Of a DNA stretch of 64,000 nt, positions 53,202 through 62,220 are shown one piece after another. Source of the DNA: CAIXQW01 sp046049675 (lineage in GTDB: Bacteria; Bacteroidota; Bacteroidia; Chitinophagales; Chitinophagaceae). The position numbers and the translations under genes are program-made. The stretch lies in the NCBI GenBank assembly GCA_046049675.1, contig JBJORA010000014.1, positions 1 through 64,000 on the forward strand, in the 5' to 3' direction. Positions within the stretch are counted from its first letter, which is position 1. Every line of letters begins with the position of its first letter. The notes under the pieces are model-generated. The model was given only the letters and a program-made list of their open reading frames with translations. It was not told the origin of the DNA and did not search any database.

Positions 53202-53609
53202 ATGAAATTGATAGGTAAGTTAGCAGTTGTTGCCATAGCAGCACTTGTTTTTGTTACAGCTTGTACTAAACGTGAGGACGGATGGCCAAATACTGGCGTT
53301 ATTAACACTATACCGCAGTTTGGCATTACAAATTACCGTGTAAACAGTGCTGAGAATAAGCAATTGTTTGATGGCTGGCAGTTTCAGTTTGCGAGTAACT
53401 TGCGCATGCAGGCTAGCAAAAATGGTCAGGTTTTGCAGGGCGAATGGCGCAAATTTGGTGATACTTTAAAGATTTACAGCTTTGCAGAATACCCACTTAC
53501 GCTACTCAATGGCAGCTGGGGTGCCAATATTGTCAACGAGCAAATGGTTTACACCAGCAGACAAGATGGCGCTGGCGTTACAGAGTTGAACTTTGATGTG
53601 GTGAAGTAG
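53202..53609 (+). CDS. Small lipoprotein, unknown function
   Basis: This 135-residue exported lipoprotein has a signal peptide ending VFVTAC (about residue 21) that fits a lipobox. The mature part is rich in aromatic and beta-forming residues (FDGWQFQFASNLRMQASKNG, LQGEWRKFGDTLKIY) and looks like a small lipocalin-like or META-type barrel, a guess from pattern only. The ATG at 53202 is chosen. A TTGC-N19-GACCTTTG promoter (near-consensus) ends 6 bases before it, and a second exact box TATATTTG lies at 53181-53188. It is divergent from bamD. Confidence 0.7.
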   Translation: MKLIGKLAVVAIAALVFVTACTKREDGWPNTGVINTIPQFGITNYRVNSAENKQLFDGWQFQFASNLRMQASKNGQVLQGEWRKFGDTLKIYSFAEYPLTLLNGSWGANIVNEQMVYTSRQDGAGVTELNFDVVK

Positions 53610-53743
53610 GGGGCGAGCGCTTGTAATCATCTGTGTACTGTACTTAGAGGTTTAATATTCATTTTTACTATAAGATTAGCGGTACAATTCTAATAGTAAC
53701 ACCGCTCTTCAAAAGCGACCTAATCCATTATTTGTAATCTTTT

Positions 53744-54586
53744 GTGACTAGACTAAGTATCAATTTAATTTTAGTGGTGGCCCTTAGTTGTTTCTCCTGC
53801 TATTTTGGCGATGACAATACTATTAGGACCTATTATAAAAGTGGTAAGCTAGAAAGCGAATTCTACTTTGATAGTTTGTGTAATTGCAAACGTTTAATTG
53901 AGTATTACGAAAACGGCAACATCAAGCAAAAATCCCAGTATGGTAAACAAGGCTTAGATGGTACTGATACAATTTTCTTTATGGATGGCAAGCCTAGCAT
54001 TATAGGCGAGTGGCAAAATGGCATCAAAGTTGGACAACAGGTTGCTTATTTTAGCAATGGTGTAAAAGCTTATGAGCAGTTGTATCGCAATGGATTTAAG
54101 GTTGGTACATGGAAGTATTTTGACAGCACTGGTTTTCTCACTAAAACTCTTGTTTACAAGGATAGCATTGTAAGATGGGATAGTGACCGTGAAACTAATA
54201 CAACTAATTACTTCAATAGAGGCACCCTTTACCTCACAGAAATCTATGAAGACAATAAGAAAGTAGCTACTGCCGTTATTGATAGTGCCTTGTACAGTGA
54301 ATTATTGCCACAAAACACATTAAATGGTAGCGCACTTTTTGTGGCGAATTGCTCAATGTGCCACTTTAAAGTAGCAGAATCAATGGGGCCTAATATCAAG
54401 CATCTTGTAAATAAACACAAGGATGAGTGGTTGATGAAGAAAATATTAAATGAAGCACAATTGAGTGATGATGCGTATAATATATCGTCAAAAAAGAAAT
54501 GGCACTCGGGACAACATCCAAGAGCAGATAATCTATCTGAAGATGAGATCAAGCGGATTATTGGCTTTTTGCGGTCTCAGTCGTAG
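53744..54586 (+). CDS. YwqK/MORN-repeat lipoprotein fused to a c-type cytochrome domain
   Basis: This 280-residue exported protein begins at a GTG. The N-terminus is a short signal with Cys16 and Cys19 as possible lipidation sites. Residues 25-170 carry five or six YwqK-type strands (TYYKSGKLESEF, EYYENGNIKQKSQY, AYFSNGVKAYEQLY, GTWKYFDSTGFLTKT). Residues 193-280 are a class I cytochrome c domain: haem motif CSMCH at 203-207 and a late HPRADNLSEDEIKRIIGFL helix, with a Met in MGPNIKH that could be near the haem. The repeat type is usually found alone or with toxins, so the fusion is unusual. An outer-membrane or surface electron-transfer sensor is one reading. The next gene starts 5 bases after its stop. 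Confidence 0.8.
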   Translation: MTRLSINLILVVALSCFSCYFGDDNTIRTYYKSGKLESEFYFDSLCNCKRLIEYYENGNIKQKSQYGKQGLDGTDTIFFMDGKPSIIGEWQNGIKVGQQVAYFSNGVKAYEQLYRNGFKVGTWKYFDSTGFLTKTLVYKDSIVRWDSDRETNTTNYFNRGTLYLTEIYEDNKKVATAVIDSALYSELLPQNTLNGSALFVANCSMCHFKVAESMGPNIKHLVNKHKDEWLMKKILNEAQLSDDAYNISSKKKWHSGQHPRADNLSEDEIKRIIGFLRSQS

Positions 54587-54591
54587 TAATT

Positions 54592-55362
54592 ATGCCTAAC
54601 GACGCGATTACGCTTAAACTATTATTATTATACGTTGCAGTGAAAATTATCCAATCCTTAGTCGCAGTTAGAAATACACCGCCGTATTTTGCATACATAC
54701 TTGCTTGCTGTTTGATTTCTAGCTGTGCATCAAATGATTCACAAAGTCAATTGCCAGCAAGGTCTATTAACAGCGTCAGCAACACGGATACATTTAATGC
54801 TATTACCGAGGTAATCGAACTCGATTCAATTTTTGCTGACAAAAACTATAGGATGGAACTTTCATTTTATAAAAATGAAACACCAGCTACGTCTACGAAG
54901 CACTTTGGTCGCGTAAGATTCTATAAGCAAGAAAGCATAGCAAAAAAGTTGTTATTTGAAGATTCAATTTACCTGCACATTGGCGTTTTTGAGTTTAAAA
55001 ATTTTGACAAAGACACTTTCAAAGAAATTCTGCTAGAATGCTGCTACACTAATCGAGCCAATATGTTTTTTCACTTATATGATATTGACAGTTACTGTGA
55101 TTCCGTGGTGAGGATTAAGAATTTTGAAAAAATTGCAAACCCAAATTACTTAGCTGATCACGACATCATTGATAACTATGTGCTTTCAGGTCAAGACTGG
55201 ACAGCCTTTTACAAAATAAATGGTGACAGTATAATTTCATTTGAAGACTATTCTATGATATGGGGATACGATGAAAATTCTATCGATACCAACAAAGACT
55301 TAGAGTATGCAAAGAAGTTAAAGGCTGTACTGAAACAATTTAAAAAAAGAGGCTTGAATTAA
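54592..55362 (+). CDS. Putative lipoprotein of unknown function
   Basis: This 256-residue protein has no family I recognise. A hydrophobic segment near residues 33-44 ends in LISSC (Cys45), a good lipobox, but it is preceded by an unusually long N-terminus with its own hydrophobic stretch (LKLLLLYVAVKII). A later start, such as the GTG at codon 17, would give a more normal signal. The mature part is acidic and beta-rich with several Asp/Tyr/Phe pairs (YLHIGVFEFKNFDKDTFKE, LYDIDSYCDSVV). It follows the MORN-cytochrome gene by 5 bases, so the two share a transcript. Confidence 0.6.
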   Translation: MPNDAITLKLLLLYVAVKIIQSLVAVRNTPPYFAYILACCLISSCASNDSQSQLPARSINSVSNTDTFNAITEVIELDSIFADKNYRMELSFYKNETPATSTKHFGRVRFYKQESIAKKLLFEDSIYLHIGVFEFKNFDKDTFKEILLECCYTNRANMFFHLYDIDSYCDSVVRIKNFEKIANPNYLADHDIIDNYVLSGQDWTAFYKINGDSIISFEDYSMIWGYDENSIDTNKDLEYAKKLKAVLKQFKKRGLN

Positions 55363-55370
55363 TGAGGTTC

Positions 55371-55919
55371 CTACTCATTAATCGTTACAGCATTCCGTTT
55401 AATCATTACATACACAGCTGTTGTAAAACTCTTTTTGCCTCTTACATCACTCGTTACACTGAGCAAATAGTTGCCTTCAAAAGGCGCAACATAAGCAAAG
55501 TGTGTAAAATAAGTATGGTCGCGGTGTTTGCGAATTCTATCTCGCACTTCATCTGTGCCAAATGCTTCGTGGCCTAAGCCTACTTCTAAGTAATTTAAGT
55601 CTGGTTGACCAACAACAATAAAGTGGTAGATCGTTTTGGCTTTGAGGTGCAACATAATCGGGCACATCGTACGATGTTCTAAAGTAAGAAAACCTCCATT
55701 AAAAATACTATAGCCCTGCTTTTTGTAAATCTCAACTAATTCCTTTGCCTTGGCTTCGATTTGCGGATTATCGCATTTCATGGGCCACTCTTTTTTCGCT
55801 GGAGGGTCATCGTCCTCGTCGTCTTCATCCGCCACTTGTGCAAGGCATACGCTTGTGTTCCAAATCAATGCAAGCACTAGCAAGCTAGCAAACCGAAATA
55901 TTCTAACGCTGTAAGTCAT
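55371..55919 (-). CDS. Secreted protein of unknown function with acidic linker
   Basis: This 182-residue exported protein has a signal peptide (about 1-28, ending CLAQV), an acidic linker (ADEDDEDDDPPAKKE), then a compact domain with two Cys (MKCDN and TMCPIM), an aromatic-rich strand region (IYHFIVVGQPDLNYLEVGLG) and a final TAVYVMIKR strand. I do not recognise the family. The ATG at 55919 lies inside the end of the SDR gene, giving a 17-base overlap and coupling the two. The longer frame is a shadow of the SDR gene. Confidence 0.65.
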   Translation of the reverse strand: MTYSVRIFRFASLLVLALIWNTSVCLAQVADEDDEDDDPPAKKEWPMKCDNPQIEAKAKELVEIYKKQGYSIFNGGFLTLEHRTMCPIMLHLKAKTIYHFIVVGQPDLNYLEVGLGHEAFGTDEVRDRIRKHRDHTYFTHFAYVAPFEGNYLLSVTSDVRGKKSFTTAVYVMIKRNAVTINE

Positions 55920-56682
55920 GTTCTTTAATATTATAGTGGCTATCTGCCTGTGTGGTGCAAGTAATGGTAAGATCGTTGATGCAAACATGCGCTGGCAATG
56001 TACATACATAAAATACAGCATCTGCAATATCCTTCGCATGCAATGGCGTAAAACCATCGTAAATAGCTTTTGCTTTGCTCGCATCGCCATCAAAACGTAC
56101 AAGACTAAATTCTGTTTCCGCTGCACCTGGATTAACATTGGTAACCTTTATACCATAAGGCAATAAGTCAATGCGCATACTCTGGCCAAGCGCATCTACA
56201 GCGTGCTTACTAGCGCAATAGACATTGCCATTTTTATAAACATACTTGCCGGCTATGCTACTAATATTTACTATATGGCCCACTTTATGCGCCTTCATAT
56301 TATCGATCACAGGTTTACTTACATGGAGTAAACCTTTTACATTAGTATCAAGCATTCTATCCCAATTCTCAAATTCGCCTTGCTCTATACTACCGAAGCC
56401 TGCAGCTAGGCCGGCATTGTTAACAAGGATATGAATTGGTTTACTTATACCAGCTATAGCTTTAAGTGTAGCCTCGCGATCGCGTACATCAAAACATAAG
56501 ATTTCAATTTTGGCATTATATTGCTGTTTGCAAGTAGCCTGCAATGCTTCTAGTCTGTCTTGTCGGCGACCAGTAGCAATAATGTGATAACCTGCTGCTG
56601 CAAATTTGTGAGCGATTGCTTCCCCAAAACCGCTAGTGGCACCCGTAACGAGCACCGTTTGTTGTTGTATACTTTCCGCCAT
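55903..56682 (-). CDS. SDR family NAD(P)-dependent oxidoreductase
   Basis: This 259-residue classical short-chain dehydrogenase has the TGATSGFG nucleotide loop, the GRRQDR segment favouring NADP, HILVNNAGLAAG, and the catalytic Ser (NISSIAG) and YCASK (Tyr/Lys). The overall pattern is close to the YdfG type (serine/3-hydroxy-acid dehydrogenase-like), but the substrate cannot be set. The start at 56682 (MAESIQQQ) is preferred; 17 upstream codons would have no family match. Its end overlaps the following gene by 17 bases. Confidence 0.92.
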   Translation of the reverse strand: MAESIQQQTVLVTGATSGFGEAIAHKFAAAGYHIIATGRRQDRLEALQATCKQQYNAKIEILCFDVRDREATLKAIAGISKPIHILVNNAGLAAGFGSIEQGEFENWDRMLDTNVKGLLHVSKPVIDNMKAHKVGHIVNISSIAGKYVYKNGNVYCASKHAVDALGQSMRIDLLPYGIKVTNVNPGAAETEFSLVRFDGDASKAKAIYDGFTPLHAKDIADAVFYVCTLPAHVCINDLTITCTTQADSHYNIKEHDLQR

Positions 56683-56741
56683 TATGGTGCTGCTAAGGTA
56701 ATATGCATAATTTACTTGTACTGCATTCTGCACACAAGTTT

Positions 56742-58685
56742 CTATCTGAGAAGGGTAATATCCCCTTTGAAAATCTTTTCTTCGTTATATAAGTTACGTG
56801 CCTTAATCACCCAAAAATAAACACCTTGGTCGCATTCTTTATTGTTGTAGGTGCCATTCCAAAATTGCCTAAAACTAGTGCCGCCAAATAATTCCTTACC
56901 ATAGCGATCAAATATTTTGAAATAATCTAGTTTACCATAGCCCGCCTGAATAATCTTGGCATAATCATTAACGCCGTCGCCATTAGGTGTAAAAGCATTT
57001 GGAACAAAGAAAGTAATATCGTCTACAACCTCAAACACAATGCTGTCGTAACCAACGCAGCCATCCGGGGTAATACCTGTTACGCTGTATGCATAAGTTC
57101 CCGATTGCGGAAAATTGAAAATTGGTTTTACAGAATTTGGATTATCCATATATGTGGGAGGATCCCATGTAACATTTGTACTGCCAGTTACATAGCCTTC
57201 TATTGGCAAATTTTTGATTACTACCGTATCTTCTCCAGTGCGAATACTTACAGTACCAATCTTTATGTTTTGAATTGCAGTGTCGCGGCATCCAAACGAA
57301 TTGCCACTAATTAGTTTGACAGGGAAAGTGCCGCCATTATAAGTGAAGGCATGCGATGGATTTTGCTCTGTCTTAGTAGTGCCATCACCAAATATCCAAG
57401 TCCAAATATCAGGTGGGGCTAATGAACCAAAACTACCGTCTGTAAATTGAATGCGCTCACCAGGGCAGAGAAGCCCATTATAAGTATAACTTGCTACAAA
57501 CTCGGGATATACTTTTACCAATCGTTCAATGCTATCGGGGCAAGTGCTTCCGCCATTAACGATGAGTTTTACTTTGTAAGTGCCTGTATCAGGATAAGTG
57601 TATGTCGGCGTTTTTAAAGTACTTGTGTCGGTTGTTATGCCAGCCACACCAAAGTCCCAATAGTAAGAGAAGCCACCAGTACTAAGATTTTGAAAATCTA
57701 CAGTTGTACTTTGGCAGCTTATGATGTATGTATTTGGTTCTTGACTAAGTACTGGAATATTGGCCACAACTACTTTTGAGCAGTTGGTAATTACAAATTG
57801 AAAATCGCGACGTGTGGTGCCAACTTTGATGCCATTGCGCCACTCATGACAACATACGGTTACAACGTAGCGCCCTTGTATATTTGGCGTTCCTGTAATA
57901 ATACCCGTCTTTGTATCAATCGTCAAGGCTGGATTGCCTGGTATTGGCAAGGCACTTGTAAAACCAAAAGTATATGGCACTGCTTGAAAAAAATCTGGAC
58001 CCAATAGCATGCTCGGCGAAGGATTAGGATCACTAATGCTACTTGGTATGTCAAATGCGTCGCAAAACTCATAACTCAAGCTGTCGCCATCGGCATCTAC
58101 TGCGCTATGATCGTAGATAAGTGGATTGTTGATGCAAATAATTTGAGGAGGATAGTTTTTGAATACGGCGCTATTGTTTGGTCCGGCACCAGGATTAATA
58201 TTGATAAAGTAGGTACTTCCTACAACAGTGCCATTTGGGTTATCAATGTTTTGTGCTTCGTTGCGGCAACATCTTTGATACACTAGCATGTAACCATTTG
58301 TATTGTCGGGTATGGCTAAATCAAACTGAAATAGCATTCTACTCAGACAAACAGTTGGTGCGTTCGTAAGACACGAGTTACTAAAATTGGCTGGTACAAT
58401 TACACTCGTTAAAAACTTAATTGAATCTGCCCATACAAATTTTTTAGTATCATAACTATACAAACCAAACGAACCACTCTGGTCATTTGTAAGTGCCTCA
58501 TTGCTTCCGTTTTGGCAGTCTCTAAATAGTGCCAATTGGATGCGATAAGTTTTTACATTCTGATTATTAGTTCCCAAATATGTATAGGAAAATTCTCCGC
58601 CAACTAAGTGCGTGGCCAAAACATCTTTGGTCGCACCTACGGCTATTACGAGCACCGCCAACAATCTCCAAAACTTCACAGCCAT
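56742..58685 (-). CDS. T9SS type B cargo protein with PKD domains
   Basis: This is a 647-residue secreted protein. A signal peptide (about 1-24, ending VLATH) is followed by a Cys-rich N-terminal domain (about 25-300) with LVYQRCCRNEAQNI, DGDSLSYEFCDAF and VCCHEWRNG motifs common to gliding-associated proteins. Two PKD-type beta-sandwich domains follow (YYWDFGVAGI...YTYPDTGTYKVKLIV, and WTWIFGDGTTKTEQNPSHAF). The last 90 residues are the gliding-motility-associated, type B sorting domain: VPNAFTPNGDGVNDYAKI, FKIFDRYGKELF and WNGTYNNKECDQGVYFWVIK. It is exported by the type IX system and probably attached to the surface or released. Confidence 0.92.
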   Translation of the reverse strand: MAVKFWRLLAVLVIAVGATKDVLATHLVGGEFSYTYLGTNNQNVKTYRIQLALFRDCQNGSNEALTNDQSGSFGLYSYDTKKFVWADSIKFLTSVIVPANFSNSCLTNAPTVCLSRMLFQFDLAIPDNTNGYMLVYQRCCRNEAQNIDNPNGTVVGSTYFININPGAGPNNSAVFKNYPPQIICINNPLIYDHSAVDADGDSLSYEFCDAFDIPSSISDPNPSPSMLLGPDFFQAVPYTFGFTSALPIPGNPALTIDTKTGIITGTPNIQGRYVVTVCCHEWRNGIKVGTTRRDFQFVITNCSKVVVANIPVLSQEPNTYIISCQSTTVDFQNLSTGGFSYYWDFGVAGITTDTSTLKTPTYTYPDTGTYKVKLIVNGGSTCPDSIERLVKVYPEFVASYTYNGLLCPGERIQFTDGSFGSLAPPDIWTWIFGDGTTKTEQNPSHAFTYNGGTFPVKLISGNSFGCRDTAIQNIKIGTVSIRTGEDTVVIKNLPIEGYVTGSTNVTWDPPTYMDNPNSVKPIFNFPQSGTYAYSVTGITPDGCVGYDSIVFEVVDDITFFVPNAFTPNGDGVNDYAKIIQAGYGKLDYFKIFDRYGKELFGGTSFRQFWNGTYNNKECDQGVYFWVIKARNLYNEEKIFKGDITLLR

Positions 58686-58831
58686 AAAATTAGCGTTTTT
58701 ATACGTATAAATGAAAGCGCATTGTCATTGTAACGTAAAAAACACCGCTAGTACTTTGCAAATTCTCGTTAAATAGGGTAGATATTGAATTTGCTAATAC
58801 GATATTGAGGTATAAGCGCCATCAAAGGCGC

Positions 58832-59626
58832 CTAAATGCACGTTTCTTGGAGAAAATTGATCATTGTGCTAGCTACTAATTTCGGCTGTTCTACCATGCC
58901 TTGATGGCCACAGTTGCGTAGAATTAGGCTTTGAGTTATCGGCGCAAAAGTCAGTTGTTGTTGTAAGAGTTTATAGTCGCAGGTTGTGTCTTTATCTGCA
59001 ATACAAATCAAAGCAGGCACGCGAATCGAGCTTAAGGTTTGAGAATGGTCTTTTCTGCTTGCCATGGCATTGTTGTAATATGCTACACCTTGCGCATTAA
59101 TTGTATGCGCCATGGCAACGTGCTGAGTAATAATTTCTGCCGATCTATTTTTGAATTGCTCGCTATAAATGCTATTCACAAGCGTACTTAGTATTTGCTT
59201 TGCTTCACCTTCTGCGGCTAACTTCACGGCTTGCATACGCTTCTCAACTTTAGCAGTATCGTCAGCATAGCAATGACTGTTTAGTAAGCCAAGGCTAAGT
59301 AGTGTATTGGGATATCGTTCTGCAATATTAAGCGCAATATAACCGCCCATGCTATGTCCCATGACGTGGCAGTTTGACCACTTTACATTTTGCATAATTT
59401 GAAAACAGTAATCTGCCATTGCATCGATGCTGCAGTTTGGCAGAACGTCAGTGTGGTTGCTACCTGGTATATTGGGTAAAACAATGGTGCAATGCTCAGC
59501 AAGTTGTGGTACTATCCATTGAAAAATTTCTGGCGTTTCAGCGTAACCATGCACCAACATAAGCCTTATTGGGCCTTGTCCTGTAGTATAGTAAAACTGA
59601 TTATTGGCGAGTAATACCTTTTGCAT
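58832..59626 (-). CDS. Alpha/beta hydrolase
   Basis: This 264-residue cytoplasmic hydrolase has an oxyanion region (LVHGYAETPEIF), nucleophile elbow GHSMGGY, acidic residue in CIADKDTTCDY and catalytic His in NCGHQGMVEQP. The substrate is unknown; the pattern is that of general esterases and related dehalogenase-like enzymes. Its first 26 bases overlap the end of the DUF4105 gene, so it is translated from the same message. Confidence 0.88.
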   Translation of the reverse strand: MQKVLLANNQFYYTTGQGPIRLMLVHGYAETPEIFQWIVPQLAEHCTIVLPNIPGSNHTDVLPNCSIDAMADYCFQIMQNVKWSNCHVMGHSMGGYIALNIAERYPNTLLSLGLLNSHCYADDTAKVEKRMQAVKLAAEGEAKQILSTLVNSIYSEQFKNRSAEIITQHVAMAHTINAQGVAYYNNAMASRKDHSQTLSSIRVPALICIADKDTTCDYKLLQQQLTFAPITQSLILRNCGHQGMVEQPKLVASTMINFLQETCI

Positions 59627-60719
59627 GTTGATATAGTCTAAAGCAAGTATAAGCGATTAATGGCAACACTTCAATCGCTGTTGGTTGAAGTAGGAAGTGA
59701 ATTACTGTGCAGGATAATAAAGATAGAACAGCTGCAAGCGCACAATATTTACTAAACCATTTTTTGTTACGAATGCCGAGCCAAGCAACATGTGTTGGTA
59801 AAGCCCACGTAAGGTGAAGATTATGAGCAGTTTGTAGGTGATCTGTGCCAAGCCACATAAAGGCAAACAATAATCCTAGGAGACCCAATAAAGTAAACCA
59901 CACTGCATCTGCAACACGCATGAATTTTGACTGAGGCATACTTATCGTTGATGCTAGCAAAAACAATGCAAGCGCTCCTAAGCAAATAGCTGCCCAGTTC
60001 GTACCAACAGTTCTTTGCTTGGTTTCTGGAATAATATAAGCTCCTTCCTTTACTAAAGGTGCGCCAGCAAGACTAGCATGATCTAGGCCTTGCATTAAGC
60101 CGCGTGGTAGAAACATACTTTGGTAGCTGTTCATTTTACCATGAACTTTGCTACTTAGCAGCAAGTTAATGCCAACACGTACCCAGTGGTCGCGCGCTTG
60201 ATAGGTATTAAGTACTTGCATAAAAGTAATGCTGTCATTTTTAATGTAGTCGTTGTACTTAAAATCTTTGCCTAGCGCTTTTTCAATCAAGTCACGCAAC
60301 TTGGTACTACAGTTTTTATAGGTAAAGTCGTATTTGTAATAGAAATTTTCTGGCTTGTCGTTTTGTGCAAGTGCCAATTCAATTGCATTGACTTGAGCAT
60401 CGTTTAGTTGCAAAATTTGTTCGTAAACACTTCGTTGCTCATATTGATACTGTCGCACAAAACTTTCAAAGCTTTGTTTTGCGCCAAAGTACAAAAGCTT
60501 ACCACGAATATATTTTGGAATAAACTGTGGATCGTCGTAATCAAACATACCATAGTTGTAAACGATGTCGCTTACACTATCCTTTACGCGCAAAGCACTA
60601 TGGCCATAGATACTGTAAACCTCGTCACCGACACCGCAGGTAAGCAAACTCACTTGCTTTTGTGCAAGTGCTTGCCATCCACTAGCAATAAACGCAACAA
60701 CAAGAAGTAGATTTTTCAA
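59601..60719 (-). CDS. DUF4105 family membrane protein (Lnb-like lipoprotein N-acyltransferase)
   Basis: This 372-residue envelope protein has a signal peptide (about 1-19, ending ALAQ) and a periplasmic DUF4105 domain (about 20-240) with a papain-like pair: His40 in YSIYGHSALRV and Cys137 in TYKNCSTKLRDLI. Several C-terminal transmembrane helices follow (from about 240). DUF4105 has been reported as the lipoprotein N-acyltransferase Lnb in Bacteroides, which would fit the many lipoproteins here; the family role in this lineage is inferred. It directly abuts guaB upstream and overlaps the alpha/beta hydrolase gene by 26 bases, so all three may share a transcript. Confidence 0.82.
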   Translation of the reverse strand: MKNLLLVVAFIASGWQALAQKQVSLLTCGVGDEVYSIYGHSALRVKDSVSDIVYNYGMFDYDDPQFIPKYIRGKLLYFGAKQSFESFVRQYQYEQRSVYEQILQLNDAQVNAIELALAQNDKPENFYYKYDFTYKNCSTKLRDLIEKALGKDFKYNDYIKNDSITFMQVLNTYQARDHWVRVGINLLLSSKVHGKMNSYQSMFLPRGLMQGLDHASLAGAPLVKEGAYIIPETKQRTVGTNWAAICLGALALFLLASTISMPQSKFMRVADAVWFTLLGLLGLLFAFMWLGTDHLQTAHNLHLTWALPTHVAWLGIRNKKWFSKYCALAAVLSLLSCTVIHFLLQPTAIEVLPLIAYTCFRLYQHAKGITRQ

Positions 60720-62186
60720 TTATCTGCTGTAGTTAGGCGCTTCCTTAGTAATAACAATATCGTGAGCATGGCTTTCACGCATTCCAGCTGCAGTAATTTG
60801 GATGAACTGTGCTTTTTGTAAAGTCTTGATGTCTTTTGCGCCACAGTAGCCCATGCCAGCGCGTAGGCCTCCGATAAATTGATGTACAACTTCTTTCAAC
60901 GATCCTTTGTATGGCACACGGCCAACAATGCCTTCTGGTACTAATTTTTTGATATCGTCTTCCACATCTTGGAAATATCTATCCTTACTACCTTCTTGCA
61001 TAGCCTCAATACTACCCATACCGCGGTAGCTCTTAAACTTTCTACCTTCAAAGATGATAGTTTCCCCAGGGCTTTCTTCCACACCTGCAAAAATACCGCC
61101 AGCCATTATGGTGCTGGCACCTGCTACTAATGCTTTTACCATATCGCCGCTATAGCGAATGCCGCCATCTGCAATTACAGGAACGCCACTAGCCTTTAAA
61201 GCATTGACTGCTTCCATAATAGCAGTGAGCTGTGGTGCACCAGCGCCAGTTACAATGCGTGTTGTACAAATACTACCAGGGCCAACACCAACTTTTACAG
61301 CATCTGCTCCTGCTGCTGCTAGGGCTTTGGCACCAGCTGCTGTTGCCACGTTGCCTGCTATAACATTCAGATTTTTTTTGTGCTTCTTTATAAGCTTAAG
61401 CGTATCAATTACACCTTTGCTATGACCATGCGCGCTATCAAGCGTCACAACGTCTACGCCAAATGAAGTCAAAGCATCTACCCGATCTAAAACATCGCCT
61501 GTTATGCCTATTGCTGCACCCACGAGTAGACGGCCAAAATTGTCTTTGCTACTATGTGGTTGGTTTTTATACTTAAGTATGTCGCGATAAGTAATAAGGC
61601 CAGCAAGTTTTTTTGATTTTGTCACAACAGGTAATTTCTCCACCTTGTATTGCTGTAAAATAGCTTCCGCTTTATCTAGGGTAGTACCTTCAGGAGCAGT
61701 TACAAGATTGCCCTTAGTCATTATCTCAGCTACAGATTTCTTCATGTTTTTTTCAAAACGAATATCTCTGTTAGTAAGAATGCCTACTAGCTTGTGGTTG
61801 TTGTCAACGATGGGTATACCCCCGATTTTGTGTTCTTTGATTAGCTTAATGGCATCGCCAAGCGTATTGTGAGGCTGTAAAGTAATCGGATCTAAAATCA
61901 AACCTGCCTCGCTACGCTTTACTTTACGCACTTGTTCGGCCTGTTCTTGAATAGTCATGTTTTTGTGCAACATGCTAATGCCACCTTCTTGCGCTAGAGC
62001 AATTGCAAGCTGCGCTTCGCTTACAGTGTCCATTGCAGCACTTACGAGCGGTATATTTAAGGAAATGTCTTTTGTTAGTTTTGTAACAGTGCTAACAGAC
62101 CTTGGTAGCACATCGCTGTACGCTGGCATAAGCAGTACATCGTCGAAGGTTAAGCCAAGTGTATAGATTTTGGAGTTTGCTGCCAT
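60720..62186 (-). CDS. guaB: Inosine-5'-monophosphate dehydrogenase
   Basis: This enzyme oxidises IMP to XMP, the committed step of GMP synthesis. It is 488 residues. The TIM barrel is interrupted by two CBS domains (about 95-210). Key parts seen: FDDVLLMPAYSDVLP, the loop GVGPGSICTTRIV with the catalytic Cys, ADGGIRYSGDMVKAL, and GGLRAGMGYCGA near the end. The longest frame runs back to 62354, but the ATG at 62186 gives the canonical start and lies 3 bases after a perfect promoter; the 56 extra codons would be upstream of it. Confidence 0.97.
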   Translation of the reverse strand: MAANSKIYTLGLTFDDVLLMPAYSDVLPRSVSTVTKLTKDISLNIPLVSAAMDTVSEAQLAIALAQEGGISMLHKNMTIQEQAEQVRKVKRSEAGLILDPITLQPHNTLGDAIKLIKEHKIGGIPIVDNNHKLVGILTNRDIRFEKNMKKSVAEIMTKGNLVTAPEGTTLDKAEAILQQYKVEKLPVVTKSKKLAGLITYRDILKYKNQPHSSKDNFGRLLVGAAIGITGDVLDRVDALTSFGVDVVTLDSAHGHSKGVIDTLKLIKKHKKNLNVIAGNVATAAGAKALAAAGADAVKVGVGPGSICTTRIVTGAGAPQLTAIMEAVNALKASGVPVIADGGIRYSGDMVKALVAGASTIMAGGIFAGVEESPGETIIFEGRKFKSYRGMGSIEAMQEGSKDRYFQDVEDDIKKLVPEGIVGRVPYKGSLKEVVHQFIGGLRAGMGYCGAKDIKTLQKAQFIQITAAGMRESHAHDIVITKEAPNYSR

Positions 62187-62189
62187 GTG

Positions 62190-62220
62190 CAAAGTTACAT
62201 TTTTTTCAACATTTTGCAAA
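62190..62220 (-). promoter_or_regulatory. guaB promoter TTTG-N19-TAACTTTG
   Basis: TTTG (62217-62220) and TAACTTTG (62190-62197) on the minus strand are both exact, 19 bases apart. The ATG begins 3 bases after the box, so transcription should begin on or beside the A of the ATG. This is the clearest leaderless case in the window. Confidence 0.8.

Noticed and set aside
55920..56138. Longer N-terminus for the acidic-linker secreted protein
   Set aside because: It runs antisense-free but in the wrong frame through the SDR gene; only the ATG at 55919 gives a signal peptide.
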